Source: Microvirga sp. 17 mud 1-3
Lineage (GTDB): Bacteria > Pseudomonadota > Alphaproteobacteria > Rhizobiales > Beijerinckiaceae
Direction of reading: 5' to 3'
Assembly (NCBI RefSeq): GCF_003151255.1
Contig: NZ_CP029481.1
Location: 3,696,501 to 3,760,500 of the forward strand
Length of the DNA stretch: 64,000 nucleotides
A model generated the notes under the pieces. The model had not been told where the DNA came from. It worked only from the letters and a program-made list of their open reading frames with translations, and did not search any database. Positions 37,530 through 45,301 of the stretch are shown piece after piece. The stretch's first letter is position 1, and the number at the start of each line of letters is the position of its first letter. A program made the position numbers and the translations under genes.

Positions 37530-40500
37530 TTACTCCGCTGCAAGCGCCATCGCCGGCGCGGCGGCGCGGAAGCGGGCGAGAAGCTCCGCCTCCTCGGCCT
37601 TGGCGGCCTTGAGGTTGCGCTCCTTCACATGGCCGAAGCCGCGGATCTTCTGCGGCAGCGATGCAAGCCCCACGGCCGTTGCGTGATTGTCCGCATCGAG
37701 CCGTGACAGGATCTCCTGGAGCAGGGCCTCGTAGTCGCGCACAAGCCGGCGCTCGGTGCGGCGCTCATGGGTGTAGCCGAACACGTCGAGAGGCGTGCCA
37801 CGCAGGCCCTTGAGCCGTGCCAGAACCCGGAAGACCTTCATCATCCGCGGCCCGAAGCTCATCTTGCGCGGCAATCCCGTCGCCGGGTCCTTGCGGGCGA
37901 AAAGCGGCGGCGCGAGGTGGAACTCGTAGCGCAGATTCTCGCCCTCGAAGGTGGAGGCCACCTGCCGCTCGAAGCTGCCGTCCGTATAAAGGCGCGCCAC
38001 CTCGTACTCGTCCTTGTATGCCATGAGCTTGAAGAGCGAACGCACCACCGCGTCGGTCAGGCTGGTCGAGCCCGGAACGGCCTTTTCCTCCGCGGCGCGC
38101 ACGCGCTCCACGGCCCGGCGATAGCGCACGGCATAGCGGGCATTCTGGTAATCGGTGAGGAACTGCGCGCGCCGGTCGATGGTCTCGTCGAGGGTTTCCG
38201 ACAACCTGCGGGATTCGGTCGGCGCCTTGGCGTCGGTCATGAGGACCGCCAGCATTTCGGGCGCAACGGCGGCACGCCGGCCCCACGCAAAGGCCGCAAG
38301 GTTCATCTTGACGGCCTCGCCATTGAGCTCGATGGCCTTCTCGATGGCCGCGCGAGAGAGCGGCACGCGCCCCTTCTGGTAGGCGTAGCCCAGCATGAAC
38401 ATGTTGGCCGCGATCGCATTGCCAAGAAGCGCGTTGGCAGTGGCGGTCGCGTCGATGAAATCGACGCCGTCGGCTCCTGCGGCCGACACGACGGCGCGCT
38501 TGAGACGCTCCGTCGGCAGGGAGAAATCGGCGTTGCGGGTGAACTCGCCGGGCATGACCTCGGCGGTGTTGACGACCAGCGCCGTCCGTCCCTTCCTGAC
38601 CGAGGCCAGCACCTTTTTGGTGCCGGTCACGACAAGGTCGCAGCCGAGGACCAGATCCGCCGACTCGGCCGAGACCCGGATGGCGTTGATGTCGTCCTGC
38701 GCATTGGCGAGCCGCACGTGGCTGTAGACCGCGCCGCCCTTCTGGGCGAGGCCCGCCATGTCGATCATGCCGAGGCCCTTACCCTCGAGATGGGCCGCCA
38801 TGCCGAGGATCGCCCCGATGGTGACGACGCCTGTGCCGCCGACGCCCGTGACGATGATGTTGAAGGTCCGGTCGATGGCCGGGATCGCAGGTTCAGGAAG
38901 TGCCGGAAGCGCCCCGTCGTCACGGGCCTGGACGGGCGCCGCCTTCTTCACCTTGGCGCCGTGCACCGTCACGAAGGACGGGCAGAAGCCCGACACGCAG
39001 GAGAAATCCTTGTTGCAGTTCGACTGGTCGATCTGCCGCTTGCGGCCGAACTCCGTCTCGACCGGCTGCACCGCGACGCAGTTGGACTGCACCGAGCAAT
39101 CGCCGCATCCCTCGCAGACGAGATCGTTGATGAGGACGCGCTTGTCGGGATCGGGAAACTCGCCGCGCTTGCGGCGCCGGCGCTTCTCGGATGCGCAGGT
39201 CTGGTCGTAGATCATCACCGTCACGCCCGGCAGGGCCGCGAGCTCCCGCTGCACCGCCTCGAGGGCGGAGCGGTGATGGATCGTCATCCCCTGCGGCCAG
39301 CGGATGGATTTCGGGTATTTGTGCGGCTCGTCCGTCACGAGGGCGATGCGTTCCACGCCCTCCTCGCGCACCTGGCGCGCGATCATGTCGACCGTGATCC
39401 CGCCCTCGTGCTTCTGCCCGCCTGTCATGGCGACCGCGTCGTTGAACAGGATCTTGTAGGTGACGTTCGTCTTCGTATGGATGGCCCAGCGCAGGGCCAG
39501 CACGCCCGAATGGTTGTAGGTACCGTCGCCGAGATTCTGGAACACGTGTCCACGCGTCGAGAACGGCGCCTCGCCGATCCAGTTGGCGCCCTCGCCCCCC
39601 ATCTGCGTGAAGCCGTCGGTCTCCCGGTCCATCCACTGCACCATGTAGTGGCAGCCGATGCCCGCATAGGCGCGCATGCCCTCCGGCACCTTGGTCGAGG
39701 TGTTGTGCGGGCAGCCGGAGCAGAAATGCGGGATGCGCGTCGCAACATCCGATGTGGCAGCCAGGACCTGCTGCGCATGGCGCAGCCGCTCGACCCGTCC
39801 GCGCAGGTCGTCGTTGTTGTGGTATCTGAGCAGCCGCTCGCCGATCGCAACCGCGATGTCGTTGGGGTCGAGCGCGCCCTTGACGGGGAAGAGCCAGTTG
39901 CCGCTCTCGTCCCTCTTGCCGATGCACAGCGGCTGGTTGGCAGTGCCGTAGAGCTCCTCGCGCAGCTGCACTTCGATGAGGGAGCGCTTCTCCTCGACCA
40001 CGATGACGAGATCGAGCCCCCGCGCGAAATCCGCAAGCTCGGCTTGAGAGAGAGGCCAGGGGCAGGCCACCTTGTAGAGGCGCAGGCCCATGTCGTTGGC
40101 CTTCACCTCGTCGAGGCCGAGCTCGTCCAGCGCCTGGCGCACGTCGAGATAGGACTTGCCGACCGTGATCACGCCGATCTTGGGCTGACGCCCGCCGGAG
40201 AGCACGATGCGGTTCAGGTTGTTGGCGCGCACGAAGGCCATCATGGCGTCGCGCTTGTAATCCTGGAGCCGGGCCTCCTGGTCGAGCACTCCGTCGCGTG
40301 CACGGATGTTGAGGCCGCCGGGCGGCATCTGGAAATCGTCGGGAAGAGCGATCTTCACCCGGTCGAGGGCGCCATCGACGGAGGCGGTCGACTCGATGTT
40401 CTCCTTCACGCATTTGAACGCCACCCAGGTGCCGCAGAAGCGGCTCATGGCATAGCCGTAGAGGCCGTAATCCAGGATCTCCTGAACGCCCGCCGGGTTC

Positions 40501-41030
40501 AGGATCGGCATCATCACGTCGACGAAGTGGAATTCCGACTGGTGCGCAACCGTGGAGGACTCGGCCGTGTGGTCGTCGCCCATGAGGGCGAGCACGCCGC
40601 CATGTTTCGACGAGCCGGCCATGTTGGCGTGGCGGAACACGTCGCCGGAACGGTCGACGCCCGGGCCCTTGCCGTACCAGAGGCCAAAAACGCCATCGTG
40701 CTTGCCGTCGCCGCGGATCTCGGCCTGTTGCGAGCCCCACACGGCCGTCGCGGCAAGTTCCTCGTTGAGGCCCGGCTGGAAGAGAATGTTCGCCTCGTCC
40801 AGCCAGCGCCGCGCGCGCCACAGGTTCTGGTCCATGCCGCCCAGCGGCGAGCCGCGATAGCCGGAGACGAAGCCCGCCGTGTTCAGACCGGCGAGCCGGT
40901 CCCGCTCGCGCTGCATGAGCAGCATGCGAACCACGGCCTGGGTACCGGTGATGAAAACCCGGTCCTTGGTGAGGTCGTATTTGTCGTCGAGCGATACGTC
41001 GCGGAGCGCTACCTGCCCTTCGGCCATCAT
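37530..41030 (-). CDS. fused indolepyruvate ferredoxin oxidoreductase
   Basis: The product is 1166 residues, start at 41030 (or 41027) with AGGAGG upstream. It joins the alpha-type and beta/gamma-type halves found as separate IorA and IorB elsewhere. The first 450 residues hold the pyrimidine-binding part; residues about 430-640 hold the TPP region (CSGCPHNTSTKVPEG, GGEGANWIGEAPF, LGDGTYNHSGVLALRWAI). Cys-rich segments near 640-700 (VCEGCGDCSVQSNCVAV, CNKDFSCVSGFCPSF) bind iron-sulphur clusters. The gamma domain follows (VTGVGGTGVVTIGAILGMAAHLEGKG). The enzyme oxidatively decarboxylates aryl pyruvates from aromatic amino acids to acyl-CoA. A 21-bp palindrome upstream is a candidate operator. 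Confidence 0.95.
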   Translation of the reverse strand: MMAEGQVALRDVSLDDKYDLTKDRVFITGTQAVVRMLLMQRERDRLAGLNTAGFVSGYRGSPLGGMDQNLWRARRWLDEANILFQPGLNEELAATAVWGSQQAEIRGDGKHDGVFGLWYGKGPGVDRSGDVFRHANMAGSSKHGGVLALMGDDHTAESSTVAHQSEFHFVDVMMPILNPAGVQEILDYGLYGYAMSRFCGTWVAFKCVKENIESTASVDGALDRVKIALPDDFQMPPGGLNIRARDGVLDQEARLQDYKRDAMMAFVRANNLNRIVLSGGRQPKIGVITVGKSYLDVRQALDELGLDEVKANDMGLRLYKVACPWPLSQAELADFARGLDLVIVVEEKRSLIEVQLREELYGTANQPLCIGKRDESGNWLFPVKGALDPNDIAVAIGERLLRYHNNDDLRGRVERLRHAQQVLAATSDVATRIPHFCSGCPHNTSTKVPEGMRAYAGIGCHYMVQWMDRETDGFTQMGGEGANWIGEAPFSTRGHVFQNLGDGTYNHSGVLALRWAIHTKTNVTYKILFNDAVAMTGGQKHEGGITVDMIARQVREEGVERIALVTDEPHKYPKSIRWPQGMTIHHRSALEAVQRELAALPGVTVMIYDQTCASEKRRRRKRGEFPDPDKRVLINDLVCEGCGDCSVQSNCVAVQPVETEFGRKRQIDQSNCNKDFSCVSGFCPSFVTVHGAKVKKAAPVQARDDGALPALPEPAIPAIDRTFNIIVTGVGGTGVVTIGAILGMAAHLEGKGLGMIDMAGLAQKGGAVYSHVRLANAQDDINAIRVSAESADLVLGCDLVVTGTKKVLASVRKGRTALVVNTAEVMPGEFTRNADFSLPTERLKRAVVSAAGADGVDFIDATATANALLGNAIAANMFMLGYAYQKGRVPLSRAAIEKAIELNGEAVKMNLAAFAWGRRAAVAPEMLAVLMTDAKAPTESRRLSETLDETIDRRAQFLTDYQNARYAVRYRRAVERVRAAEEKAVPGSTSLTDAVVRSLFKLMAYKDEYEVARLYTDGSFERQVASTFEGENLRYEFHLAPPLFARKDPATGLPRKMSFGPRMMKVFRVLARLKGLRGTPLDVFGYTHERRTERRLVRDYEALLQEILSRLDADNHATAVGLASLPQKIRGFGHVKERNLKAAKAEEAELLARFRAAAPAMALAAE

Positions 41031-41090
41031 CCGTTTCCTCCTGGAGTCTGGGTTCTGCCGCCGGTGGCCCGGTCTTGTCTATGCGCTTAT

Positions 41091-41111
41091 TATGTCAGCA
41101 ATGCTGACATA
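41091..41111. promoter_or_regulatory. perfect 21-bp palindrome between divergent genes
   Basis: The half-site TATGTCAGCA is followed by one A and its exact reverse complement. It is 61 bp before the oxidoreductase start and 115 bp before the DUF1007 gene, in the only gap between them. The form fits a dimeric repressor or activator; the protein is unknown. Confidence 0.65.
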
Positions 41112-41225
41112 TACCTCCATCCCCCGTCAATGAAGCGGCCTCATTTTGCCTCCATTAACCATCATGGCCTAGATGAGGAAGCCAGACCGACCCGGCGGCC
41201 CAGGCCGCCCCAGACGAGGAACCGC

Positions 41226-41879
41226 ATGATCCCTCGCCTCGCCTCAAGCCTTTTCGCTGCCGCCTTTGCGCTGCTCGCGTCCCCGGCCATCGCGCATCCC
41301 CATGTGTGGGTGACGGCCAAGGCGGAGCTCCTCTATGATTCCGAGGGACGCGTGACCGGCATCCGCCATGCCTGGACCTTCGACAAGGGCTATTCGGCCT
41401 TCATGACCCAGGGCCTCGACCGGAACGGCGACGGCAAGCTGACGCCGGACGAATTGCAGGACCTCGCGAAAGAGAACACCGAATCGCTTTCGGAATTCGC
41501 GTATTTCACGGTGCTCAAGGGCAATGGCCGGAAGCAGGATTTCGATTCGCCGCGGGACTACAGCATGACTTATGGGGAAGAGGCGCTGACCCTGGTCTAT
41601 CTTCTGCCCCTGAAGGCGCCCGCCGCCGCCAAGACCCTCTCGCTGGAGGTCTACGACCCGACCTATTTCGTCTCGTTTGGCCTTGCCGAAGGGAATGCGG
41701 TAGCGCTCGCCGGCGCCGCACCGCAGGGCTGCGCCATCAACATCACGCGCCCGAAGAACGCCGATCAGCCCGCCCAGGCTCAGGCGCAGCCCCTCTCGGA
41801 AGCCTTCTTCGAAACCCTGACGGCGGCCTCCACCTACGGGGTCGAGTTCGCCAACAAGGCTATCGTCGCATGTCCGTGA
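41226..41879 (+). CDS. DUF1007 family secreted protein
   Basis: The product is 217 residues. A signal peptide (LASSLFAAAFALLASPAIA) is followed directly by HPHVWVTAKAELLYDSEGRVTGIRHAWTFDKGYSAF, the start of DUF1007, with an N-terminal His pair right after cleavage that could bind metal. An EF-hand-like loop (LDRNGDGKLTPDEL) is embedded in the domain. DUF1007 proteins accompany nickel/cobalt or zinc transporters and are thought to be periplasmic metal-binding partners. The next gene overlaps its end by ten bases, so they form an operon. Confidence 0.9.
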   Translation: MIPRLASSLFAAAFALLASPAIAHPHVWVTAKAELLYDSEGRVTGIRHAWTFDKGYSAFMTQGLDRNGDGKLTPDELQDLAKENTESLSEFAYFTVLKGNGRKQDFDSPRDYSMTYGEEALTLVYLLPLKAPAAAKTLSLEVYDPTYFVSFGLAEGNAVALAGAAPQGCAINITRPKNADQPAQAQAQPLSEAFFETLTAASTYGVEFANKAIVACP

Positions 41880-42901
41880 CTGCCGAACCTCTCGGCTTCT
41901 CCGGCCCCGGCAGGATCCGCCCGGTCGCCCGGCTCGGCCTTGCCCTTGCGACCATGGCCCTCGTCGCCCTCGCGCTCGCGCTCCTCCTGTGGTGGCTCTC
42001 GCCGGGTGCGGCGCCTCCGGCTCGCAATCCCTTCGGCATGGGCCTGCGGGAGGCGGCGCCCACGGGACAGCTCGGGGCCGCCATCATCGAGGCCCAGAGC
42101 CGCTTCTACAAAAGCCTCCAGCAGAACGTCGTCGCCCTGAAGAGCGACGGAGCTGCCCTGTGGACCCTGATCCTGGTCGGCTTCGCCTATGGCGTCTTCC
42201 ACGCAGCCGGTCCCGGCCACGGCAAGGGCGTCATCGCGGCCTATCTGGTCGCCGACGGGCGGGCCCTCGCGAAGGGCTTTGCCCTCAGCCTCGCGGCCGC
42301 CCTCGTCCAGGCCCTCGTGGCGATCCTGATCGTCAGCCTCCTGGCGCTCCTGTTCCAGGCCACCGCCGCCACCATGACCCGGGTCGCGACCACGGTCGAA
42401 TGGGTGAGCTTCGGCGCCGTGGCCCTGCTGGGCCTTCTCATCACCTGGCGCAAGGCCGGCAAGGTCTTGGGCGTCCTGGCGCTCGCCCGCGATCCTCTGG
42501 CAGCCCCCACACAAGGTGCGGCCTGCGACCATGTCCATATGCCGGAGCCCGAAGAGCTGCGCCGCCTGACCCGCTGGCGGGACATGGCAGGCGTGGTGCT
42601 GGCCGCCGGCATCCGCCCCTGCACGGGTGCCCTGGTGGTGCTGGTTTTCGCCCTTTCGCAAGGCCTCTTCGCGGCAGGCCTCGCGGCGACCTTCGCGATG
42701 GCCCTCGGCACCGCCCTCACGACGGGCGCCATCGCGGCGCTCGCGGTCTTCGCCAAGGCAGCTGCCCTTGCCCTCGCAGGAGGGCGCGGCGCCACGGGGG
42801 CAGTGGCGGTCGCCGCTCTCGAGCTTCTGGCGGCCGCCTTCGTGGCCGTTCTCGGCGGAAGCCTTCTCTTCGGCTTCTGGACCTCCGGCCTCGCGAGCTG
42901 A
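41870..42901 (+). CDS. NreB/RcnA-like nickel/cobalt membrane transporter
   Basis: The product is 343 residues with about seven transmembrane helices. The NicO-type signature is HAAGPGHGKGVIAAYLVADGRALAKG near residue 110, with the metal-binding HxxxGPGHGK core, and a second conserved segment, LAAGIRPCTGALVVLVFALSQGLF, near residue 245. A short loop with CDHVHMPE lies between the two halves. Such proteins move Ni2+, Co2+ or possibly Zn2+ across the inner membrane, usually outward. Overlap with the DUF1007 gene suggests the secreted protein hands over or receives the ion. Confidence 0.88.
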   Translation: MSVTAEPLGFSGPGRIRPVARLGLALATMALVALALALLLWWLSPGAAPPARNPFGMGLREAAPTGQLGAAIIEAQSRFYKSLQQNVVALKSDGAALWTLILVGFAYGVFHAAGPGHGKGVIAAYLVADGRALAKGFALSLAAALVQALVAILIVSLLALLFQATAATMTRVATTVEWVSFGAVALLGLLITWRKAGKVLGVLALARDPLAAPTQGAACDHVHMPEPEELRRLTRWRDMAGVVLAAGIRPCTGALVVLVFALSQGLFAAGLAATFAMALGTALTTGAIAALAVFAKAAALALAGGRGATGAVAVAALELLAAAFVAVLGGSLLFGFWTSGLAS

Positions 42902-42907
42902 GGCGCC

Positions 42908-44482
42908 TCACAGGCCCAGCACGGCACCGCCGGAACGGGGATCAGATGCTCCCGCCACGCGTCCGTCGCGAGGATGCTTGACCAGAAACCCCGCCTCTCC
43001 GAAGGCGGCCGCGGGCCCTGTCCCGGCCTCCCCCACCCGATGTCCCAGGCGAGACAGATCCCGCGCAAGGGCGGGGTCGAACTCCGCCTCGATCCGCAGC
43101 ACGGCAGGCTCGGTCCCGGTCGCCGGCATGAGCGCCCAGCGCGGCACCTCCACGGCCTCGGCCGGAGACATGCCGATCCCGGCATGGCGCGCGAAGGTCT
43201 GGACCTGAACCTGCGGCTCCTCGGCTCCGCCGGCCCCAAGCACGAGCACCCGCCCGTCCGCGAAGGCCGCCAGGGCAGGCGCGAGGGCATGAAACGGCCG
43301 ACGCCCCGGCGCCAGCGGCTTCCAGCCTCCGGAATCGAGGGAAAAGCCCATGCCCCGCGCGTGCCAGAGAATGCCCGTCGCGGGCAGGACGCAGCCCGAT
43401 CCGCCCTCCGGGCCGAGGGAATGGACGCAGGACACCGCAAGACCGTCCCGGTCGATGCAGCCGATCCAGAGAGAGCGGCCCTGCGGGGGAGCCGGCGTCG
43501 TAAAGGCGGCGGCCCTTTGCGCCTCGATGGCAGCGGCCTCGCGCTCCAGCCGCTCGGGCCGGAGGAAGGACGAGGGCTCCCGCGGCACCTCCCATGGGTC
43601 GGTCACGATCCGGTCCCGCACCGCATAGGCGCGCTTGAGGGCCTCGATCAGCGCATGATGATGCGCAGCGCTCTCCGTCCGGCGGACAGCCATGCGGTCG
43701 AGGATTCCGGCCGCGAGCAGGGTCGCGAGCCCCTGGCTCGGCGGCGGCGGGGCGAAGAGGGTCGCGGCCTGCAGGCGGACCGACAGGGGCTCGACGGCCC
43801 GGGCGCGATAATTCTCCAGGTCCCGCCGCTGGACGGGGCTGCCGAGCCGTTCGAGGTCGGCCGCGATCTCCCGCCCCACATCGCCCCGGGCAAAATCCCT
43901 AAGTCCGGCATGGGCCAGTTGCCCGAGGGTCTCGGCCAGCATGGAGGAAGGCCGCAGGGTCTCGGGCGCGCTGCCCTGCCCTTCCGGAGACGGGGGGACG
44001 ACGGAGCCTTCCTGGCCGGCCGGCGGAAATGGCTCCGGCGCGGCCGCAGGAGCGGTGCCCTTGGCGAGGCGGATCGCGTCCGCGAGCAGGAGGTCGAGCG
44101 GCATCCGCCCGCCGCGGGACCGGGCGAGTTCAAGGGCCAGGGCCCATCCGCTGACCGCGCCCGCCACGGTCAGGGCCGCATCCGCGCCCTCGAGGGGCAG
44201 CGCCTCGTATCCCTTGTCCCGGTAGCGCCGGATCGTCGCGAGGCTTCCGGCCGGGCCGGAGGCATCGAGGGCATGGGCCCTGCCGCCCGGCTCCCGCACC
44301 AGCCAGAACCCGTCCGCGCCGAGGCCCACGACCTGGGGGCAGAGGACCGCGGCGCTGGCCGCCATGGCGACCGCCGCCTCGACCGCGTTGCCTCCGGCCG
44401 CCAGGATCGTGAAGCCGGTCTCGGCGACGAGAGGATGGGGTGCCGCGACGGCGGCGGTGGAAAAGACGGGCGTTTCGGACAT
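42908..44482 (-). CDS. gamma-glutamyltransferase-like protein with altered nucleophile
   Basis: From the ATG at 44482 (MSETPVFS) the product is 524 residues; an in-frame start at 44539 would add 19. The fold is that of gamma-glutamyltransferases: HPLVAETGFTILAAGGNAVEAAVAMAAS, GADGFWLV, a large subunit, then WIGCIDRDGLAVSCVHSLGPEGGSG and a C-terminal SPAEAVEVPRWAL. In true enzymes self-cleavage creates an N-terminal Thr in a TTHxSVxD motif. Here the aligned residues read S-L-W-I-G-C-I-D, so the nucleophilic Thr is replaced by Leu, with a Ser one position earlier. It has no signal peptide. Its function is uncertain; hydrolysis of other amides or a non-catalytic role is possible. Confidence 0.82.
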   Translation of the reverse strand: MSETPVFSTAAVAAPHPLVAETGFTILAAGGNAVEAAVAMAASAAVLCPQVVGLGADGFWLVREPGGRAHALDASGPAGSLATIRRYRDKGYEALPLEGADAALTVAGAVSGWALALELARSRGGRMPLDLLLADAIRLAKGTAPAAAPEPFPPAGQEGSVVPPSPEGQGSAPETLRPSSMLAETLGQLAHAGLRDFARGDVGREIAADLERLGSPVQRRDLENYRARAVEPLSVRLQAATLFAPPPPSQGLATLLAAGILDRMAVRRTESAAHHHALIEALKRAYAVRDRIVTDPWEVPREPSSFLRPERLEREAAAIEAQRAAAFTTPAPPQGRSLWIGCIDRDGLAVSCVHSLGPEGGSGCVLPATGILWHARGMGFSLDSGGWKPLAPGRRPFHALAPALAAFADGRVLVLGAGGAEEPQVQVQTFARHAGIGMSPAEAVEVPRWALMPATGTEPAVLRIEAEFDPALARDLSRLGHRVGEAGTGPAAAFGEAGFLVKHPRDGRVAGASDPRSGGAVLGL

Positions 44483-44593
44483 GGATACGATGAATGGGCG
44501 ACGAAAAGACTCGGTGGTTCGGGCGGGCGGACCTTGCACCGGACAGGAGAATTAGGGTAGTCCCTCCCGGTCGAAACCAAGGGAGACGCGACC

Positions 44594-44835
44594 GTGGCTC
44601 AGCCCAAGCGCATGAACACGCGCCATCTCGTGACGATCCTGAGCATCATGGTCCTCGTGGGACGGAAGTGTTCGGCGTCGCCATCGCCGGAGGCTGGGCC
44701 ATCGCGGGGCTGTTCGAGCTCGGCGACCTGGTGGGCTATGCCCTGATGGGCCTCTTCAGCCTCTTCGCCCTCTATGTCCTCACGATCCTCTGGCGCCGCT
44801 GCATCGCCGTTGAGCCGATCGGCGGAGGAGCCTAG
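44594..44835 (+). CDS. small two-helix membrane protein, frameshifted
   Basis: A GTG at 44594 with GGGAG upstream opens MAQPKRMNTRHLVTILSIMVLVG. At the GGG run 44659-44661 the frame breaks; one additional base restores TEVFGVAIAGGWAIAGLFELGDLVGYALMGLFSLFALYVLTILWRR to the stop at 44835, about 80 residues in all. Both halves have coding character and together form two transmembrane helices, so I take it as one gene with a missing base. I do not know its function. It is followed directly by a dispersed palindromic repeat. Confidence 0.65.
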
Positions 44836-44934
44836 AGCATCGTGCGGCCCCGATGGTCCGCTTCGACGATGCTCTGATTGAGAGAGCGCATCGGATGGAT
44901 CCCAAAAGTGCAAATCCACTTTTGAGACCGATGC
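44834..44934. repeat. composite dispersed palindromic repeat
   Basis: Two nested units: AGAGCATCG/CGATGCTCT (44834-44842 / 44867-44875), then GCATCGG/CCGATGC (44888-44894 / 44928-44934) enclosing CAAAAGTG/CACTTTTG (44903-44910 / 44917-44924). The inner unit is the reverse complement of that at 723-744, and the first arm recurs at 28577. Confidence 0.75.
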
Positions 44935-44935
44935 T

Positions 44936-45301
44936 TTAAGGCTCGCACGCCTTCATGACGACCGGATCGGCGTCCGGCGGCACGAGCTCGTCCATCGGAC
45001 GGCACTGACCTTCGATGCAGATCCGCCAATCCGCCGTCGCGCCCGAGCGCCGCAGGATCACCTCGCGCAGGGGCGGCACCTGAGGGTGCCATTTCCACAC
45101 ACCGTTCTCAAAGCGCGCCTCCGGCGGCGGGTCCATGCCCGCTCCGGATCCCCGCACCCGCGCCTCGACGAGCTCGAGCCCGGCGGGACCTGAACGCCAA
45201 TCCTCCTCCCAGAGGATCTTTTCCACCGAATGGGTCCAGGCCAGGGTGAGGACCCCAGCCAGGAGGGGCACGACCTTCGCGCCGGCCGCGAGGCAGATCA
45301 C
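44936..45301 (-). CDS. DUF1850 protein of the TRAP-TAXI operon
   Basis: From a GTG at 45301 that overlaps the permease stop (GTGA) the product is 121 residues. A short hydrophobic N terminus (VICLAAGAKVVPLLAGVLTLAWTHSVEKILWEEDW) leads into the DUF1850 core, with the typical THSVEK motif and W-E-D-W region, followed by RFENGVWKWHPQVPPLREVILRRSG. DUF1850 genes are repeatedly coupled to TRAP-TAXI permeases, so it probably helps that transporter, perhaps in the periplasm. The mechanism is unknown. Longer upstream frames lie inside the permease and are not likely. Confidence 0.85.
   Translation of the reverse strand: MICLAAGAKVVPLLAGVLTLAWTHSVEKILWEEDWRSGPAGLELVEARVRGSGAGMDPPPEARFENGVWKWHPQVPPLREVILRRSGATADWRICIEGQCRPMDELVPPDADPVVMKACEP

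Noticed and set aside
37767..41225. Very long open frame on the plus strand opposite the indolepyruvate oxidoreductase, running in frame into the DUF1007 gene
   Set aside because: It is an antisense shadow of a GC-rich gene. Its translation is low-complexity (His, Arg, Asp, Val rich) with no domain, while the minus strand gives a complete enzyme. Only the part from 41226 is a real gene.
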